Both the position numbers and the translations under genes were made by a program. Below, in pieces: positions 7,710 to 16,360 of a stretch of 57,085 nucleotides of DNA. The DNA is from Erysipelothrix aquatica (GTDB lineage: Bacteria; Bacillota_I; Bacilli_A; Erysipelotrichales; Erysipelotrichaceae). The stretch spans positions 1-57,085 of the forward strand of contig NZ_WTSY02000014.1 in assembly GCF_009828775.2 (NCBI RefSeq). The letters run 5' to 3'. How positions within the stretch are numbered: position 1 is the first letter of the stretch; each line of letters begins with the position of its first letter. The notes beneath the pieces were generated by a model. It was not told the origin of the DNA, did no database searches, and worked only from the letters and a program-made list of their open reading frames with translations.

Positions 7710-10700
7710 CTATGATTTTCTTCGACGTTTTGAAATCATGACGATTCCAATTCCACCAAGAAGTATGATGCTACCATACATCATAACCGTATTACTAATT
7801 CCTGTTTTTGGTAGTTCTGTTACCTCACCTGGGTTCGTAGGTTCGACAGGGGTTACAGGATTCACCGGATCGACTGGATCCGTGGAATTAATAACTGTTA
7901 CAGTGAGTACTTTTGTTGTCAGTACCTGAAGGTCGTGCGAGAGGATAGACGCTGTAACCACGACATCTCCTGTCACATTATCCAACAACAGGTTCTTGAC
8001 ATCAAGTGTCACAGGCATCGTATGAGTACCGGTAACCTCACTTGTTACAACACCTTCAATCGTAAGTGTTGTCGCAAGATATGACTCAAGACTGCCGTCT
8101 TTAATGAGTTCCTGAAGCTTCGCTTTTGAAAGTGATGTTTTACTATCATTCATTTTAATAGCATATACGCGTGTACTGTCGTAAATCAGGACTGGAATTG
8201 TCTTTGTTGAATTTGATGCCCCATAGTCAACGTTTACAACAACTTCAACACTTCCTTCTTGCACAGCATTCTTGATATTATCTAAATCCATGACGACACG
8301 ATCCGTAATATCTTCGTTAACTGTGACTGTTCCATTTGGTAATGTTTCGCGATATTCTGCCTTCACAAAATCACTTGGAACAACTTGCTGACGATCTTTC
8401 AAATCAACGGAGTGTTTAAGATCGGTAATGATAATTTCTCGAACTGTATTTTCTTGTTCAATATACTTTCGAGAGATGTCATTGATACCTGTACGCATGC
8501 GTTGCACTTCAGCATCAATGAAATCTTTATCAGCTTGACTTGATGCTACTGCTGCACCATAACCGTTTCCTTTTCCATAACGACGACCAATTGATTGAAT
8601 TAATGTATCAATTTCTTCGGACAACGTTGGATCAAGACTCTTTAGGTAACGCGCTTTCGTGACATCACGTGTCCCTTCTTTAAGTTTTTCGTAACGTGGT
8701 GTTGTATAGGGTACTGTTGAATCTTGACCTTTTTCTCTTGGATATACAAAGAATGGGTCACCACTCTCCCAATACCAGTGGCTAATATCTTCCAGTGGAT
8801 TTGCGACCCAAGCATCAAATGCCCATCGCATAAATCCATCCACACCATGAGACTCTGCATACCACATTATCCAAGCACTCTCACCAGGATTACTGAATGC
8901 AAAGCTACTTGGGTAGTCTCCAACACAGGTATAGATAGTAGTTGTTAGACCTAAACTACGTCGATGTTCAGAGAGTTCTCGAAGTTCGTTACTATCGTGA
9001 TTCGTATGTCCAAGATTAATTGAAATATCATCAATCTTATCTAGAATATCTGCTGAGACTGAGTTATAGTTCATCGCTCCATGAATTTTTAATGTTTTAC
9101 CATCTTTGTTTGGATGATTTTGAATAATATCGATGACTGGTTGCATTGTTGACAATGGGCGTTCGTCCATTGCAATGTATGTTTTTTCAAACCAACCTTT
9201 AGAATCTAAATGATCGACATAACTGACCAAAAATTCATCCCAAAGTTTATTCCAAAGCTCGGAACCTGGTGCAGGTTTTACTTGAACTTCTTTACCTTGC
9301 GCCTCATCAAAATAGAATATTCTATTTTCCCAAGGAATCATTGAAAAACTCTTAATATGTCTATCGATCCCAAGACTCATTGCCAATTCAACATACTTAT
9401 CGAAGTGCTCATAATCAAAAGTCATGGTTCCGTCTACAGATTTCGTCCATTTAATCATGGATGGATATTTATCGGTTGTCTGTTGGTTCCATGGATCCTC
9501 AACAATCGTAACAGTGATGGTATCGCCACCACTTTCTTTGTATGATTTCAACTGATTGGTGAGTACTTCCATATGATATGGACCAAATAAATCTGCTTCT
9601 TCAATTCCGTAGTAGCGAGCAGATGTGTAAGGATATTGCCAAATATCCATTCCAAAATCGTATGCTTCAGTACTATTCAAGTCTGGGACAACTAAATCCA
9701 GAACTTCAAATGAATATGCTAATTCAATAGTTTCTGTCATTGAATCATCATTTAATTGAATGGTTCCCGTATAGATGCCTGGTTTCGTAGATTCCGGAAT
9801 TTCAATTGAAACCCAAAGTGGCTGAACTCGCTCTGCTGCTACATTCATTGGTAAGGTTGTATGAATCACATCAGGAACCATCTCTTTGGGTCCAGTTGGC
9901 ACACTTCCCCAATTAAAACCACGTCCAATATACGCATTTGTTTCTTTAAGTCCTTTTATTGATATGTTTTCGTTTGAAAATATATCTGTTCCATTTGAAA
10001 AGTCAGAAACTGTCGCATCAAGACCTTCAATTGCACTGTTTCGTGTCGTTACAACGATTGATGATGATAGCACATCATTACGCCATGCTGTATCATGATA
10101 TGACTTATTCGTTCTATTTTTTATTGCATTGTAATCACTTTGTAAGTAATGACGGTTACTGTCTCCTACGAAAGCATTGAATGTACGTGTATCATGAATA
10201 ATTTCGTATGTAGCCGATTTGGTCAAATCCGTGTTCGGAATAGTTGCTGTAATTGTTACTGTTCCTGGTGCGACTCCTGTCACTTTCCCTTGGGCATCGA
10301 CCGTTGCAATTTCAGGATTTGAAGTTTCCCACTCGATTGTCTTATTAGTTGCATAGAATGGCTTTACAGTAGCATCTACAATCTCAGTTTGGCCTTTATC
10401 AAGAACTTCGTTGCTTTGAATTAAATCAAGTGATTCTGGATTGATGGCTTTATGATAAACTCTAAAAAAGTCAATCTCGCCACTATTTGCACTTGCTTTT
10501 GGGTTTTTATCCCCTGTTACTGTAAGTTTTAATGTATGAGGACCTTCATCCAAGTCTGCGATGGTTCCCAGTACTTGTTGATCCATTTTTGTTGACGCGT
10601 AAGCATCAAAACGGACAGGCTCTGAACCATCGACTTGTACTTCATAGATTCCATGATTCGGTGCTTTGGTCGCAACAACATCAATTTTATTTCCAATAAA

Positions 10701-10961
10701 ATTAACTTCTAAATACGGTTTGTCACCTGGTTTAAGATTAACCCAATGCTCATCACCATTACTAAAACGATCAGGATAACCTGTACTCTTTGACCAACCT
10801 CCAGTATATTTCACTTGGAATTGTCCCTCACCAATTGATGAATCTTCTATTTTAGTTTCAAAATCGGTAATGGCTTCTGCATGCAAATCATTTGTTACAA
10901 ACGGAAAAATTGCTAAGCATAGTAAAACTACTAAAAACTTTTGAATTCTTTTTATCAACAT
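7710..10961 (-). CDS. LPXTG-anchored DUF4091 glycoside hydrolase-like surface protein
   Basis: This 1083-residue protein has a signal peptide (residues 1-29) and a beta-rich, probably carbohydrate-binding domain (about 30-170). A Big_2 immunoglobulin-like domain follows (about 175-255, with NPEIATVDAQGKVTGVAPGT). A large catalytic-type region then ends in the DUF4091 signature (GFMRWAFDAWVANPL, then SGDPFFVYPREKG and TPRYEKLKEGTRD). C-terminal beta domains, a Pro-rich VDPVNPVTPVEP linker, the sortase motif LPKTGISN, a membrane helix and a KRRRKS tail complete it. DUF4091 proteins are related to glycoside hydrolases; candidate acids occur in YIAMDERPL. It probably acts on host or mucin-type glycans at the cell surface; the substrate is not known. 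RBS GGGAGGACAT precedes ATG. It is monocistronic. Confidence 0.85.
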   Translation of the reverse strand: MLIKRIQKFLVVLLCLAIFPFVTNDLHAEAITDFETKIEDSSIGEGQFQVKYTGGWSKSTGYPDRFSNGDEHWVNLKPGDKPYLEVNFIGNKIDVVATKAPNHGIYEVQVDGSEPVRFDAYASTKMDQQVLGTIADLDEGPHTLKLTVTGDKNPKASANSGEIDFFRVYHKAINPESLDLIQSNEVLDKGQTEIVDATVKPFYATNKTIEWETSNPEIATVDAQGKVTGVAPGTVTITATIPNTDLTKSATYEIIHDTRTFNAFVGDSNRHYLQSDYNAIKNRTNKSYHDTAWRNDVLSSSIVVTTRNSAIEGLDATVSDFSNGTDIFSNENISIKGLKETNAYIGRGFNWGSVPTGPKEMVPDVIHTTLPMNVAAERVQPLWVSIEIPESTKPGIYTGTIQLNDDSMTETIELAYSFEVLDLVVPDLNSTEAYDFGMDIWQYPYTSARYYGIEEADLFGPYHMEVLTNQLKSYKESGGDTITVTIVEDPWNQQTTDKYPSMIKWTKSVDGTMTFDYEHFDKYVELAMSLGIDRHIKSFSMIPWENRIFYFDEAQGKEVQVKPAPGSELWNKLWDEFLVSYVDHLDSKGWFEKTYIAMDERPLSTMQPVIDIIQNHPNKDGKTLKIHGAMNYNSVSADILDKIDDISINLGHTNHDSNELRELSEHRRSLGLTTTIYTCVGDYPSSFAFSNPGESAWIMWYAESHGVDGFMRWAFDAWVANPLEDISHWYWESGDPFFVYPREKGQDSTVPYTTPRYEKLKEGTRDVTKARYLKSLDPTLSEEIDTLIQSIGRRYGKGNGYGAAVASSQADKDFIDAEVQRMRTGINDISRKYIEQENTVREIIITDLKHSVDLKDRQQVVPSDFVKAEYRETLPNGTVTVNEDITDRVVMDLDNIKNAVQEGSVEVVVNVDYGASNSTKTIPVLIYDSTRVYAIKMNDSKTSLSKAKLQELIKDGSLESYLATTLTIEGVVTSEVTGTHTMPVTLDVKNLLLDNVTGDVVVTASILSHDLQVLTTKVLTVTVINSTDPVDPVNPVTPVEPTNPGEVTELPKTGISNTVMMYGSIILLGGIGIVMISKRRRKS

Positions 10962-11112
10962 ATGTCCTCCCTATTAACACTTTATTGAATAAATAGTAAT
11001 CAGTTTTTCCTCCTATAAGTCTTAGTATAACGGGGCAATGCACAAATGTAAGTGCTTTCTTATTTTTTATAAACAACGTGTTGATTTGTACAACGTTATT
11101 TATATCACAAAG

Positions 11113-11135
11113 AAAAGAGAGCATAACTCTCTTTT
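11113..11135 (-). terminator. Terminator of the ABC-F gene
   Basis: AAAAGAGAG-TTATG-CTCTCTTTT on the minus strand overlaps the ABC-F stop codon and is followed by T-rich sequence. Confidence 0.85.
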
Positions 11136-12672
11136 AGATTTCAATATTTTTGACATTAAGACGGCGTAAGAAATAGCGATCATGGCTGACAACAATGAGT
11201 GTCCCTTGATACTGCATGAGCACATCTTCAAGGATTTCACAGCTTTGAATATCAAGGTGATTTGTAGGCTCATCAAGAATAATCAAATTATGCTTACGAT
11301 GCATTATTTCCATCAGTTTGATTCGAACCTTTTCACCTCCACTGAGGTACCGAATTGGTTTATAGACATCACTTTGGTAAAACCCAAACTGAGCAAGCAT
11401 CCGGCGTGCATCAAATTCACTCATACTCAGCGACTGCTGCGTATAGCTTAATATCCGCTCATTTTCGTCTTCAAATACATGTTGTTGCGGTAGGTATCCA
11501 ATTGATACACTTTCACCAATTTTCAGAGTTCCGCCCAATGCCGGAATCTCCCCCATTATCGTTTTTAAAAGCGTACTCTTTCCGGTACCGTTCGCACCTA
11601 AAAGTGCAACTCGCTCTTGCCAAAAAATATTCAGATTCTTCGAATTACCCAGAGGATGCGTATATCCAACATCAAGCGCTTGAGCAACAAGAACTTGTTT
11701 ACCACTTCGATTATTCAGTTCAAAGCTCAAGTTCAATTTCCGTTCCAGTTCTTCTGGCCTTGGCAGTTTTTCCATTTTTTCGAGGCGTTTCTCAATTGCT
11801 TTCGCGCGTTTGAAGAAATCCTCATTATCACTTTCATGACCCCATTGACGATAACGGCGTATTGCAAGTTTGAGTTTTTGAATAATTTTTTGCTGTGCCT
11901 CATAATCCAAAACCAACCGAGCAAAGCGTTCTTTCTTTTGAATTTGGAACTGATCATAATTGCCATGATAGGTTACGATACTTCCGTCTTCAATATCATG
12001 AATTACATCAACAACTTGATTTAGGAATTCTCGGTCATGGGACACAATAATTAGTGTCTTACGTAGTGATTTGCAATAGTTTTCAAGCCATTGGATGCCA
12101 TCGTAATCAAGATGGTTTGTTGGTTCATCCAAACAGAGCACCTCTACATTTGAGACCAATAGTTTAACGAGTTCTATTCGAGTTTTTTGGCCCCCACTAA
12201 GCTCATTATAGTCTTGTTCCAAAGCATTACTAATAGCAAGACCCGTCGCGATTCGTTGAATATCATTGCCGACTTGATAACCACCTCGCACTTCAAATTG
12301 GTGGGTTACTTTTTCGTATTTTTCGAGATCTGACTCAAGATCATCACTGGTTGCGAATCCTTGCTCAAGGGTTTGCATTCTTCGTTCTAACTCCTGAAGT
12401 TCACCAAATTGTTCCATAACATATGCATGGGCTGTACCCTCAAAGACTGGGAATTGTTGATTCATATACCCAACTTTGATATCTTTTGGTACGATACGTT
12501 GACCTTCTTGATAGTTCTCAAGGCCTGCAATTATTTTAAGGAGTGTGGATTTCCCACTTCCATTTTCACCGACAATCGCGATATGATCGCCTAATTTTAC
12601 TTCGAGGTCACATGCCTCAAGAATTGCTTCATCAGCATAGATTTTTGTTATATTATTTAAGTTTATTTTCAT
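11134..12672 (-). CDS. ABC-F ribosomal protection-type protein
   Basis: The 512-residue protein has two ATPase cassettes and no membrane segments, as expected of ABC-F factors that bind the ribosomal E site. Cassette 1 carries GENGSGKST, LSGGQKTR, CLDEPTNHLD and VSHDREF. The inter-domain linker (about 225-310, with RRYRQWGHESDNEDFFKRAK) corresponds to the P-site tRNA interaction motif. Cassette 2 has GANGTGKST, LSGGEKVR, ILDEPTNHLD and VSHDRYF. Resistance-type ABC-Fs such as Vml, Msr or Lsa classes displace macrolides, lincosamides or pleuromutilins. The attenuator leader upstream supports an antibiotic-inducible resistance role rather than a housekeeping one. Which drug is not visible from sequence. 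Confidence 0.88.
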   Translation of the reverse strand: MKINLNNITKIYADEAILEACDLEVKLGDHIAIVGENGSGKSTLLKIIAGLENYQEGQRIVPKDIKVGYMNQQFPVFEGTAHAYVMEQFGELQELERRMQTLEQGFATSDDLESDLEKYEKVTHQFEVRGGYQVGNDIQRIATGLAISNALEQDYNELSGGQKTRIELVKLLVSNVEVLCLDEPTNHLDYDGIQWLENYCKSLRKTLIIVSHDREFLNQVVDVIHDIEDGSIVTYHGNYDQFQIQKKERFARLVLDYEAQQKIIQKLKLAIRRYRQWGHESDNEDFFKRAKAIEKRLEKMEKLPRPEELERKLNLSFELNNRSGKQVLVAQALDVGYTHPLGNSKNLNIFWQERVALLGANGTGKSTLLKTIMGEIPALGGTLKIGESVSIGYLPQQHVFEDENERILSYTQQSLSMSEFDARRMLAQFGFYQSDVYKPIRYLSGGEKVRIKLMEIMHRKHNLIILDEPTNHLDIQSCEILEDVLMQYQGTLIVVSHDRYFLRRLNVKNIEI

Positions 12673-12678
12673 ATTTAT

Positions 12679-12697
12679 CCTTCTTTCTTAAAGAAGG
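12679..12697 (-). promoter_or_regulatory. Hairpin sequestering the ABC-F ribosome binding site
   Basis: In the minus-strand mRNA, CCTTCTT pairs with AAGAAGG across a short loop. The AGAAGG arm is the Shine-Dalgarno of the ABC-F start at 12672 (six-base spacing). The arrangement would keep translation low until the upstream structure is rearranged. Confidence 0.65.
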
Positions 12698-12702
12698 GTA
12701 AG

Positions 12703-12727
12703 AAAAAAGCCTAGCGTAAACTAGGCC
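12703..12727 (-). terminator. Attenuator terminator between leader peptide and ABC-F gene
   Basis: GCCTAG-TTTACG-CTAGGC followed by six T on the minus strand lies between the leader ORF stop and the ABC-F RBS. This is the position of regulated terminators in inducible ABC-F, msr and vml-type leaders. Confidence 0.85.
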
Positions 12728-12758
12728 ATGATAATGACTGTTCTTACACTTCTTTCAA

Positions 12759-12884
12759 TTAAATTGGACGCACTTGTCCCTTTGTTATTGAAAGAGTTGT
12801 AAAAGTAACTGTACGACTAAAAGCATCAAAGTACTTGATGGGATCATTATTGTTACTAATATTTTTAATCATACAGATGGACAC
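12759..12884 (-). CDS. Regulatory leader peptide of the ABC-F gene (41 aa)
   Basis: A short ORF follows a near-perfect Shine-Dalgarno (AAGGAGGTG, 12893-12898 core). GTG at 12884 has ideal eight-base spacing; an in-frame ATG at 12890 is too close (two bases). The peptide ends with SITKGQVRPI and a TAA stop. It precedes a terminator and an RBS-sequestering hairpin, so drug-stalled ribosomes on this ORF probably permit read-through into the ABC-F gene. The last codons fall within the element GGGACAAGTGCGTCCAA, which recurs elsewhere in the window. CTTTCAAT and ATTGAAAG flanking the stop codon form an inverted repeat that could act as the alternative structure. Confidence 0.75.
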   Translation of the reverse strand: MSICMIKNISNNNDPIKYFDAFSRTVTFTTLSITKGQVRPI

Positions 12885-12909
12885 AGTCATCACCTCCTTA
12901 TTTTTTTAT

Positions 12910-12938
12910 AGTTTATCACGAAATCTGATTAATGTAAA
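12910..12938 (-). promoter_or_regulatory. Promoter of the ABC-F leader transcript
   Basis: On the minus strand TTTACA (12938-12933) and TAAACT (12915-12910) are 17 bp apart. The transcript would start only about 10 bases before the leader RBS. Confidence 0.5.
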
Positions 12939-12940
12939 TA

Positions 12941-13375
12941 TTACTCAAAAACCTCTGCTAGAATATCATCTCGCATAGCATCGGCAACTTCCCCATGTTG
13001 TTCGTGAAGCATCCAAAGATACCCAAATGGGTCTTTGAACAACGAATTGCTTACACCATAATCCAACATCGGCGTTACAGCTTGTAATTCCACACACCCT
13101 CTCCTAAGCGCATTATGATGGGTTTGCATGATATTTGGTACTGTTACATTAAACCAAATTGTCGCTTGAATTTCTCCAGATGGTGCTATCAGACCGTACT
13201 CAGCATTTTCATCAAGCATATGAAACTTCATCCCATAGATTATGAAGATTGCTTCATTGCTGCCTTGAGGGAAATTGGTTACTTCGAGGATATCCACCTC
13301 GAAAATTTCTCGATATGTTTCCAGTGCATTCAAGCTATCTGATACAACAAAATTTATTTCGATATCTCGCATCAT
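12941..13375 (-). CDS. VOC superfamily (PhnB/glyoxalase-like) protein
   Basis: The protein is 144 residues from the ATG at 13375, which has AGGAGG seven bases upstream; an upstream in-frame ATG has no RBS. The fold is vicinal-oxygen-chelate: paired beta-alpha-beta-beta-beta modules with SDSLNALETYREIFEV, IFIIYGMKFHMLDENAEYGL and the C-terminal KDPFGYLWMLHEQHGE typical of PhnB-like proteins. No specific reaction can be assigned. It lies immediately downstream of agrD and may be the last gene of the agr transcript, since only a weak hairpin separates them. Confidence 0.75.
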   Translation of the reverse strand: MMRDIEINFVVSDSLNALETYREIFEVDILEVTNFPQGSNEAIFIIYGMKFHMLDENAEYGLIAPSGEIQATIWFNVTVPNIMQTHHNALRRGCVELQAVTPMLDYGVSNSLFKDPFGYLWMLHEQHGEVADAMRDDILAEVFE

Positions 13376-13432
13376 TGTCTGCCTCCTTTTCAAAATTATA
13401 GCATGGTATTTTTTTTGTTTCATCCTTGCAAA

Positions 13433-13464
13433 CGCAAAAGGATGGCAATCACACCATCCTTTTG
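13433..13464. terminator. Hairpin after agrD
   Basis: CAAAAGGATGG pairs with CCATCCTTTTG around a short loop. The T-tract on the minus strand is only four bases, so it may terminate the agr transcript only partly. Confidence 0.55.
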
Positions 13465-13483
13465 AATTACTATTATAGAGTTT

Positions 13484-13570
13484 CTACTTTTTTGGTCTGT
13501 AGAACGCCCAGATAGAAAGAGTTGTGGATCGCTCTGCGAGACCCAACAACGCATTAATGAAGAACTTCAT
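13484..13570 (-). CDS. agrD: AgrD-like autoinducing peptide precursor, cysteine-free (28 aa)
   Basis: A 28-codon ORF begins at ATG 13570 behind AAAGGAGGAGAGCA and ends at TAG 13484. It lies directly downstream of agrB. The N-terminus (MKFFINALLGLAER) is the amphipathic helix that targets AgrD to AgrB at the membrane. The core is STTLSIWAFY and the tail RPKK. Most AgrD peptides have a cysteine that forms a thiolactone; here there is none. Serine 19 followed by Ile-Trp-Ala-Phe gives a five-residue ring comparable with the five-residue rings of listerial and clostridial Agr peptides, so a Ser lactone like that of the Fsr peptide is likely. The tail lacks the usual acidic Pro-Glu-Glu-Leu type ending, so the maturation details are uncertain. 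Confidence 0.82.
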   Translation of the reverse strand: MKFFINALLGLAERSTTLSIWAFYRPKK

Positions 13571-13638
13571 TGCTCTCCTCCTTTGGTTTTAAAACAGCGC
13601 CAAATAAACGTGATGTAAATACCTCGGATAACGAAACA

Positions 13639-14196
13639 TTATGCGTTTTCGTTTATCATTTCAACATTGAAATAGGATGTAGAAGCAATGACTAGGGTAA
13701 CGACACTCGAGAAAACAGTTAGTTGAGATGGCGCGAGAATACTAGTTAATAAGAGTACACAGTTTAACACATAGAAGAAATAATCAAATTTATCACTGTG
13801 TTTCTCCGGGTCGTCATTTCCCAATACATTGGTATAGTATACAATTAAACAATTTAAGAGTACCAAATATATTCCCCAATACATTTGGACTTCTGCTGCA
13901 ATCACATACGATAGTACCAGAGCAAGTAAGTACGTACCGAATGTCATGATGAAGCAGGACATAAATGTTTTTGCATGATAGCGATCACGTAGACTACGTG
14001 AAACAATGAATATCGAGAAGAAAATCATTGTTTCGGTAAATCTATGGATGGCAATCCCAAATCCTAAAATTGAAAGAAGTGTAATCGCATTAGAGATTAC
14101 GACCTCTAATCCATACCGCAAATCCTCAATTTGGTTTGCTTCTATATAGCCTAATTTGCAAAACGATTTGCTTATCATTCGTGAAATGTATTCCAT
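13639..14196 (-). CDS. agrB: AgrB-type autoinducer-processing membrane protease
   Basis: The 185-residue integral membrane protein has four to six hydrophobic segments. The catalytic pair is H74 and C81 within RDRYHAKTFMSCF; their seven-residue spacing equals that of staphylococcal AgrB H77/C84. AgrB cleaves AgrD and forms the peptide ring. The usual GG before the His is replaced by DRY. RBS is a GGTGGGGG stretch before ATG. It lies 88 bp after agrC and 68 bp before agrD in one transcription unit. Confidence 0.88.
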   Translation of the reverse strand: MEYISRMISKSFCKLGYIEANQIEDLRYGLEVVISNAITLLSILGFGIAIHRFTETMIFFSIFIVSRSLRDRYHAKTFMSCFIMTFGTYLLALVLSYVIAAEVQMYWGIYLVLLNCLIVYYTNVLGNDDPEKHSDKFDYFFYVLNCVLLLTSILAPSQLTVFSSVVTLVIASTSYFNVEMINENA

Positions 14197-14284
14197 GGCA
14201 TACCCCCACCGAATTTATAATACGTTTATTCATACTTTGTTTAAAGATTTTTTGTTTATATCGTCGTTTTTAAGGTTTAAGTTG

Positions 14285-15589
14285 TCATTTTATCCTTTGT
14301 TTATTTGAAAGTGGAATGAGTGCTTTGAATTGAAAGGTATCCCCTTCACTTGTAAACATAGCCCTACCGTTTAAAAATTTTACGGCGTCAAGGATGTTAC
14401 CTACCCCGAGACCGACACGTTTTCCGGATTTGTTAATTGGCTTTCCATCTACCATTGTGACTGGGTGCGAGATTTTGTTCGCAATATATATTTTTATATA
14501 CTGATGATTTTCACTAATCACAATTTGGATTTCTTTGGGATCATGTGCGTATAGCAGTGTTTCATTAATTGCATTATCCAGCGCATTTCCGAGTATAATT
14601 GTCAGTTTATCGTGCGGAATCGCAAAACGACCTTCATCATGACGCACCTTAAAGCGAATGTTCGGGTATGACGATATTTTTGAATTTAAGATTGCATTTA
14701 TCGTTAGATTGTTGGTGTTAACATACGACTTAAGTTCTGGTAATGCATGAAGCGTCTGAATATATCGAAGGGATTCTTCATTCATGTCATTTTCAATGAA
14801 GCTTTGTAGTGTAATCAGGTGGTTCTTTAGGTCGTGTTTGAGCTTTGCAGTTTCAATTTTATCTTGGACACTTTGAATATATGCTTCATTTTTTTGATTG
14901 GCCTCAAATAAGGCTGATTCCATGAGCATTCGTTCATTCTTTTCCTTAAAGTATCGTGTAATTAATGCGAGGATGAGTGCAAAGCTTACAACATAAGTTA
15001 AGGTCATCAGGATAATAATATTTTCAATATGTGTTAGCGCATTGATAAACAAATAATCATACAAAAGTACAAGAACGATAAACGATACGCCTAGATATTG
15101 CGCAATGCCAATTAGATTTTCACGTCGGGTTTGAGTTGGTAACAGTGTTGTACTCAGCACAATCCCAATCATTAACATCACAAGCTTAATCATTAGTGCT
15201 ACGACAACCCAAACACTAAATTGTTGTAACAGTTCGACATATGATATACCGAAAATCCATGATGCAAGGGACGTTACTAACAAAGTTACGATTCCGCTCA
15301 ATACATAGTAACCAAAGACTGCGAAAACTCTTTTGGTATTGCTTCCTTCGAATAACACAAATGCGTAAGTGAGCATTAATAACAGCGAAAAAATTGTTCC
15401 TTCATTCGAATAAAGGGTATTCGTTGCAAAATACAATAAACCCGCGGTCAAGATCGCTACAACTGCTTTGAAAGGCGTCGGAATATCTTTTTTAGTTGCA
15501 AGCTTACCACAATAAAAATCTAACAAAATAATATCTACGAAGCACAACATGACTTCGATACCAGTTCGTAGGATGATGTCGAGTGTCAT
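14285..15589 (-). CDS. agrC: AgrC-type sensor histidine kinase
   Basis: The 434-residue protein has about six N-terminal membrane segments (residues 5-210) forming the peptide sensor. A coiled linker follows, then the phosphoacceptor region KLKHDLKNHLI (H252) and a GHKL-type ATPase domain with N-box GNALDNAINE and glycine boxes around GKRVGLGVGN. It would sense the peptide made by AgrB and AgrD and phosphorylate AgrA. Its ATG overlaps the agrA stop (ATGA), so the two are translationally coupled. Confidence 0.88.
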   Translation of the reverse strand: MTLDIILRTGIEVMLCFVDIILLDFYCGKLATKKDIPTPFKAVVAILTAGLLYFATNTLYSNEGTIFSLLLMLTYAFVLFEGSNTKRVFAVFGYYVLSGIVTLLVTSLASWIFGISYVELLQQFSVWVVVALMIKLVMLMIGIVLSTTLLPTQTRRENLIGIAQYLGVSFIVLVLLYDYLFINALTHIENIIILMTLTYVVSFALILALITRYFKEKNERMLMESALFEANQKNEAYIQSVQDKIETAKLKHDLKNHLITLQSFIENDMNEESLRYIQTLHALPELKSYVNTNNLTINAILNSKISSYPNIRFKVRHDEGRFAIPHDKLTIILGNALDNAINETLLYAHDPKEIQIVISENHQYIKIYIANKISHPVTMVDGKPINKSGKRVGLGVGNILDAVKFLNGRAMFTSEGDTFQFKALIPLSNKQRIK

Positions 15590-16308
15590 AGTGTATCTCC
15601 CAACATGAGATATTCAGTATAGACACGAATAATCTCTTTGTATCGCCCACGCGATATGCTAATCTCTTTATCAAATGAGCGCATTTCTAGGCTCTTGGAT
15701 GAGACAGAATCAACATGAAGTAAATTGATAATTGTACCACTATTTGGCCGAACAAAAAAACGTGAATCCAAACGCTTGTAGATATCTGTCAAGGATGCAT
15801 TGATAACTTTAATTTTATGTGATTCCGTGTAGACATAGGGGTGACGATCAATATATTCGATAATTATAATGTCATTGACATCTACTTGGATTTCTTTATT
15901 GTTTGTTTTAAGCGATATTTTCTTGCTTTTAGATTTAACAAATACATCGCGTATTTCCTCAATAGCTTGTAACAACTCGTGAACAACATCTTCTTTCATG
16001 ATGTATTTATGAACATTCAGCCCAAAAGCATCTTTCATATAATGTACATAGGACGTTAGAAAGATTATTTTTGTTGCTTGTTCTGCCTGCTGGATTTGCT
16101 TGGCAAGCGATACGCCATCCATTCCAGGCATCTCTATATCTAAAATTACTAGGTTATAAATAATGAAAGGTGATCGATTAATATAGGCCTCTGATGACTC
16201 ATATGTGTCAATTGTAGCAATATTAAGAGTATCCGATGATTCTGAAATTAACTGAAATACTTGATCTCTAAATAGTGGGTTATCATCAACAATCGCAATT
16301 TTAAACAT
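15586..16308 (-). CDS. agrA: AgrA-type LytTR response regulator
   Basis: The protein is 240 residues from ATG 16308, chosen because AAGGAGCGCTCA precedes it; upstream in-frame ATGs have no RBS. Residues 1-120 are a receiver with acidic pair DD (8-9), phosphoacceptor D57 in VILDIEMPGMDG and K105-region. Residues 135-235 are a LytTR DNA-binding domain (YIDRHPYVYTESHKIKV, FFVRPNSGTIINLLHVDSV). It is the first gene of an A-C-B-D ordered operon, unlike staphylococcal B-D-C-A. Confidence 0.88.
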   Translation of the reverse strand: MFKIAIVDDNPLFRDQVFQLISESSDTLNIATIDTYESSEAYINRSPFIIYNLVILDIEMPGMDGVSLAKQIQQAEQATKIIFLTSYVHYMKDAFGLNVHKYIMKEDVVHELLQAIEEIRDVFVKSKSKKISLKTNNKEIQVDVNDIIIIEYIDRHPYVYTESHKIKVINASLTDIYKRLDSRFFVRPNSGTIINLLHVDSVSSKSLEMRSFDKEISISRGRYKEIIRVYTEYLMLGDTL

Positions 16309-16360
16309 TGAGCGCTCCTTCATCAATTCTGGTCAAGTTCTATTATTGTGAATATTATTT

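Noticed and set aside
11355-12024. Plus-strand open frames of 135-152 codons opposite the ABC-F gene
   Set aside because: They are antisense shadows of a clearly conserved two-cassette ATPase and have no RBS or domain.
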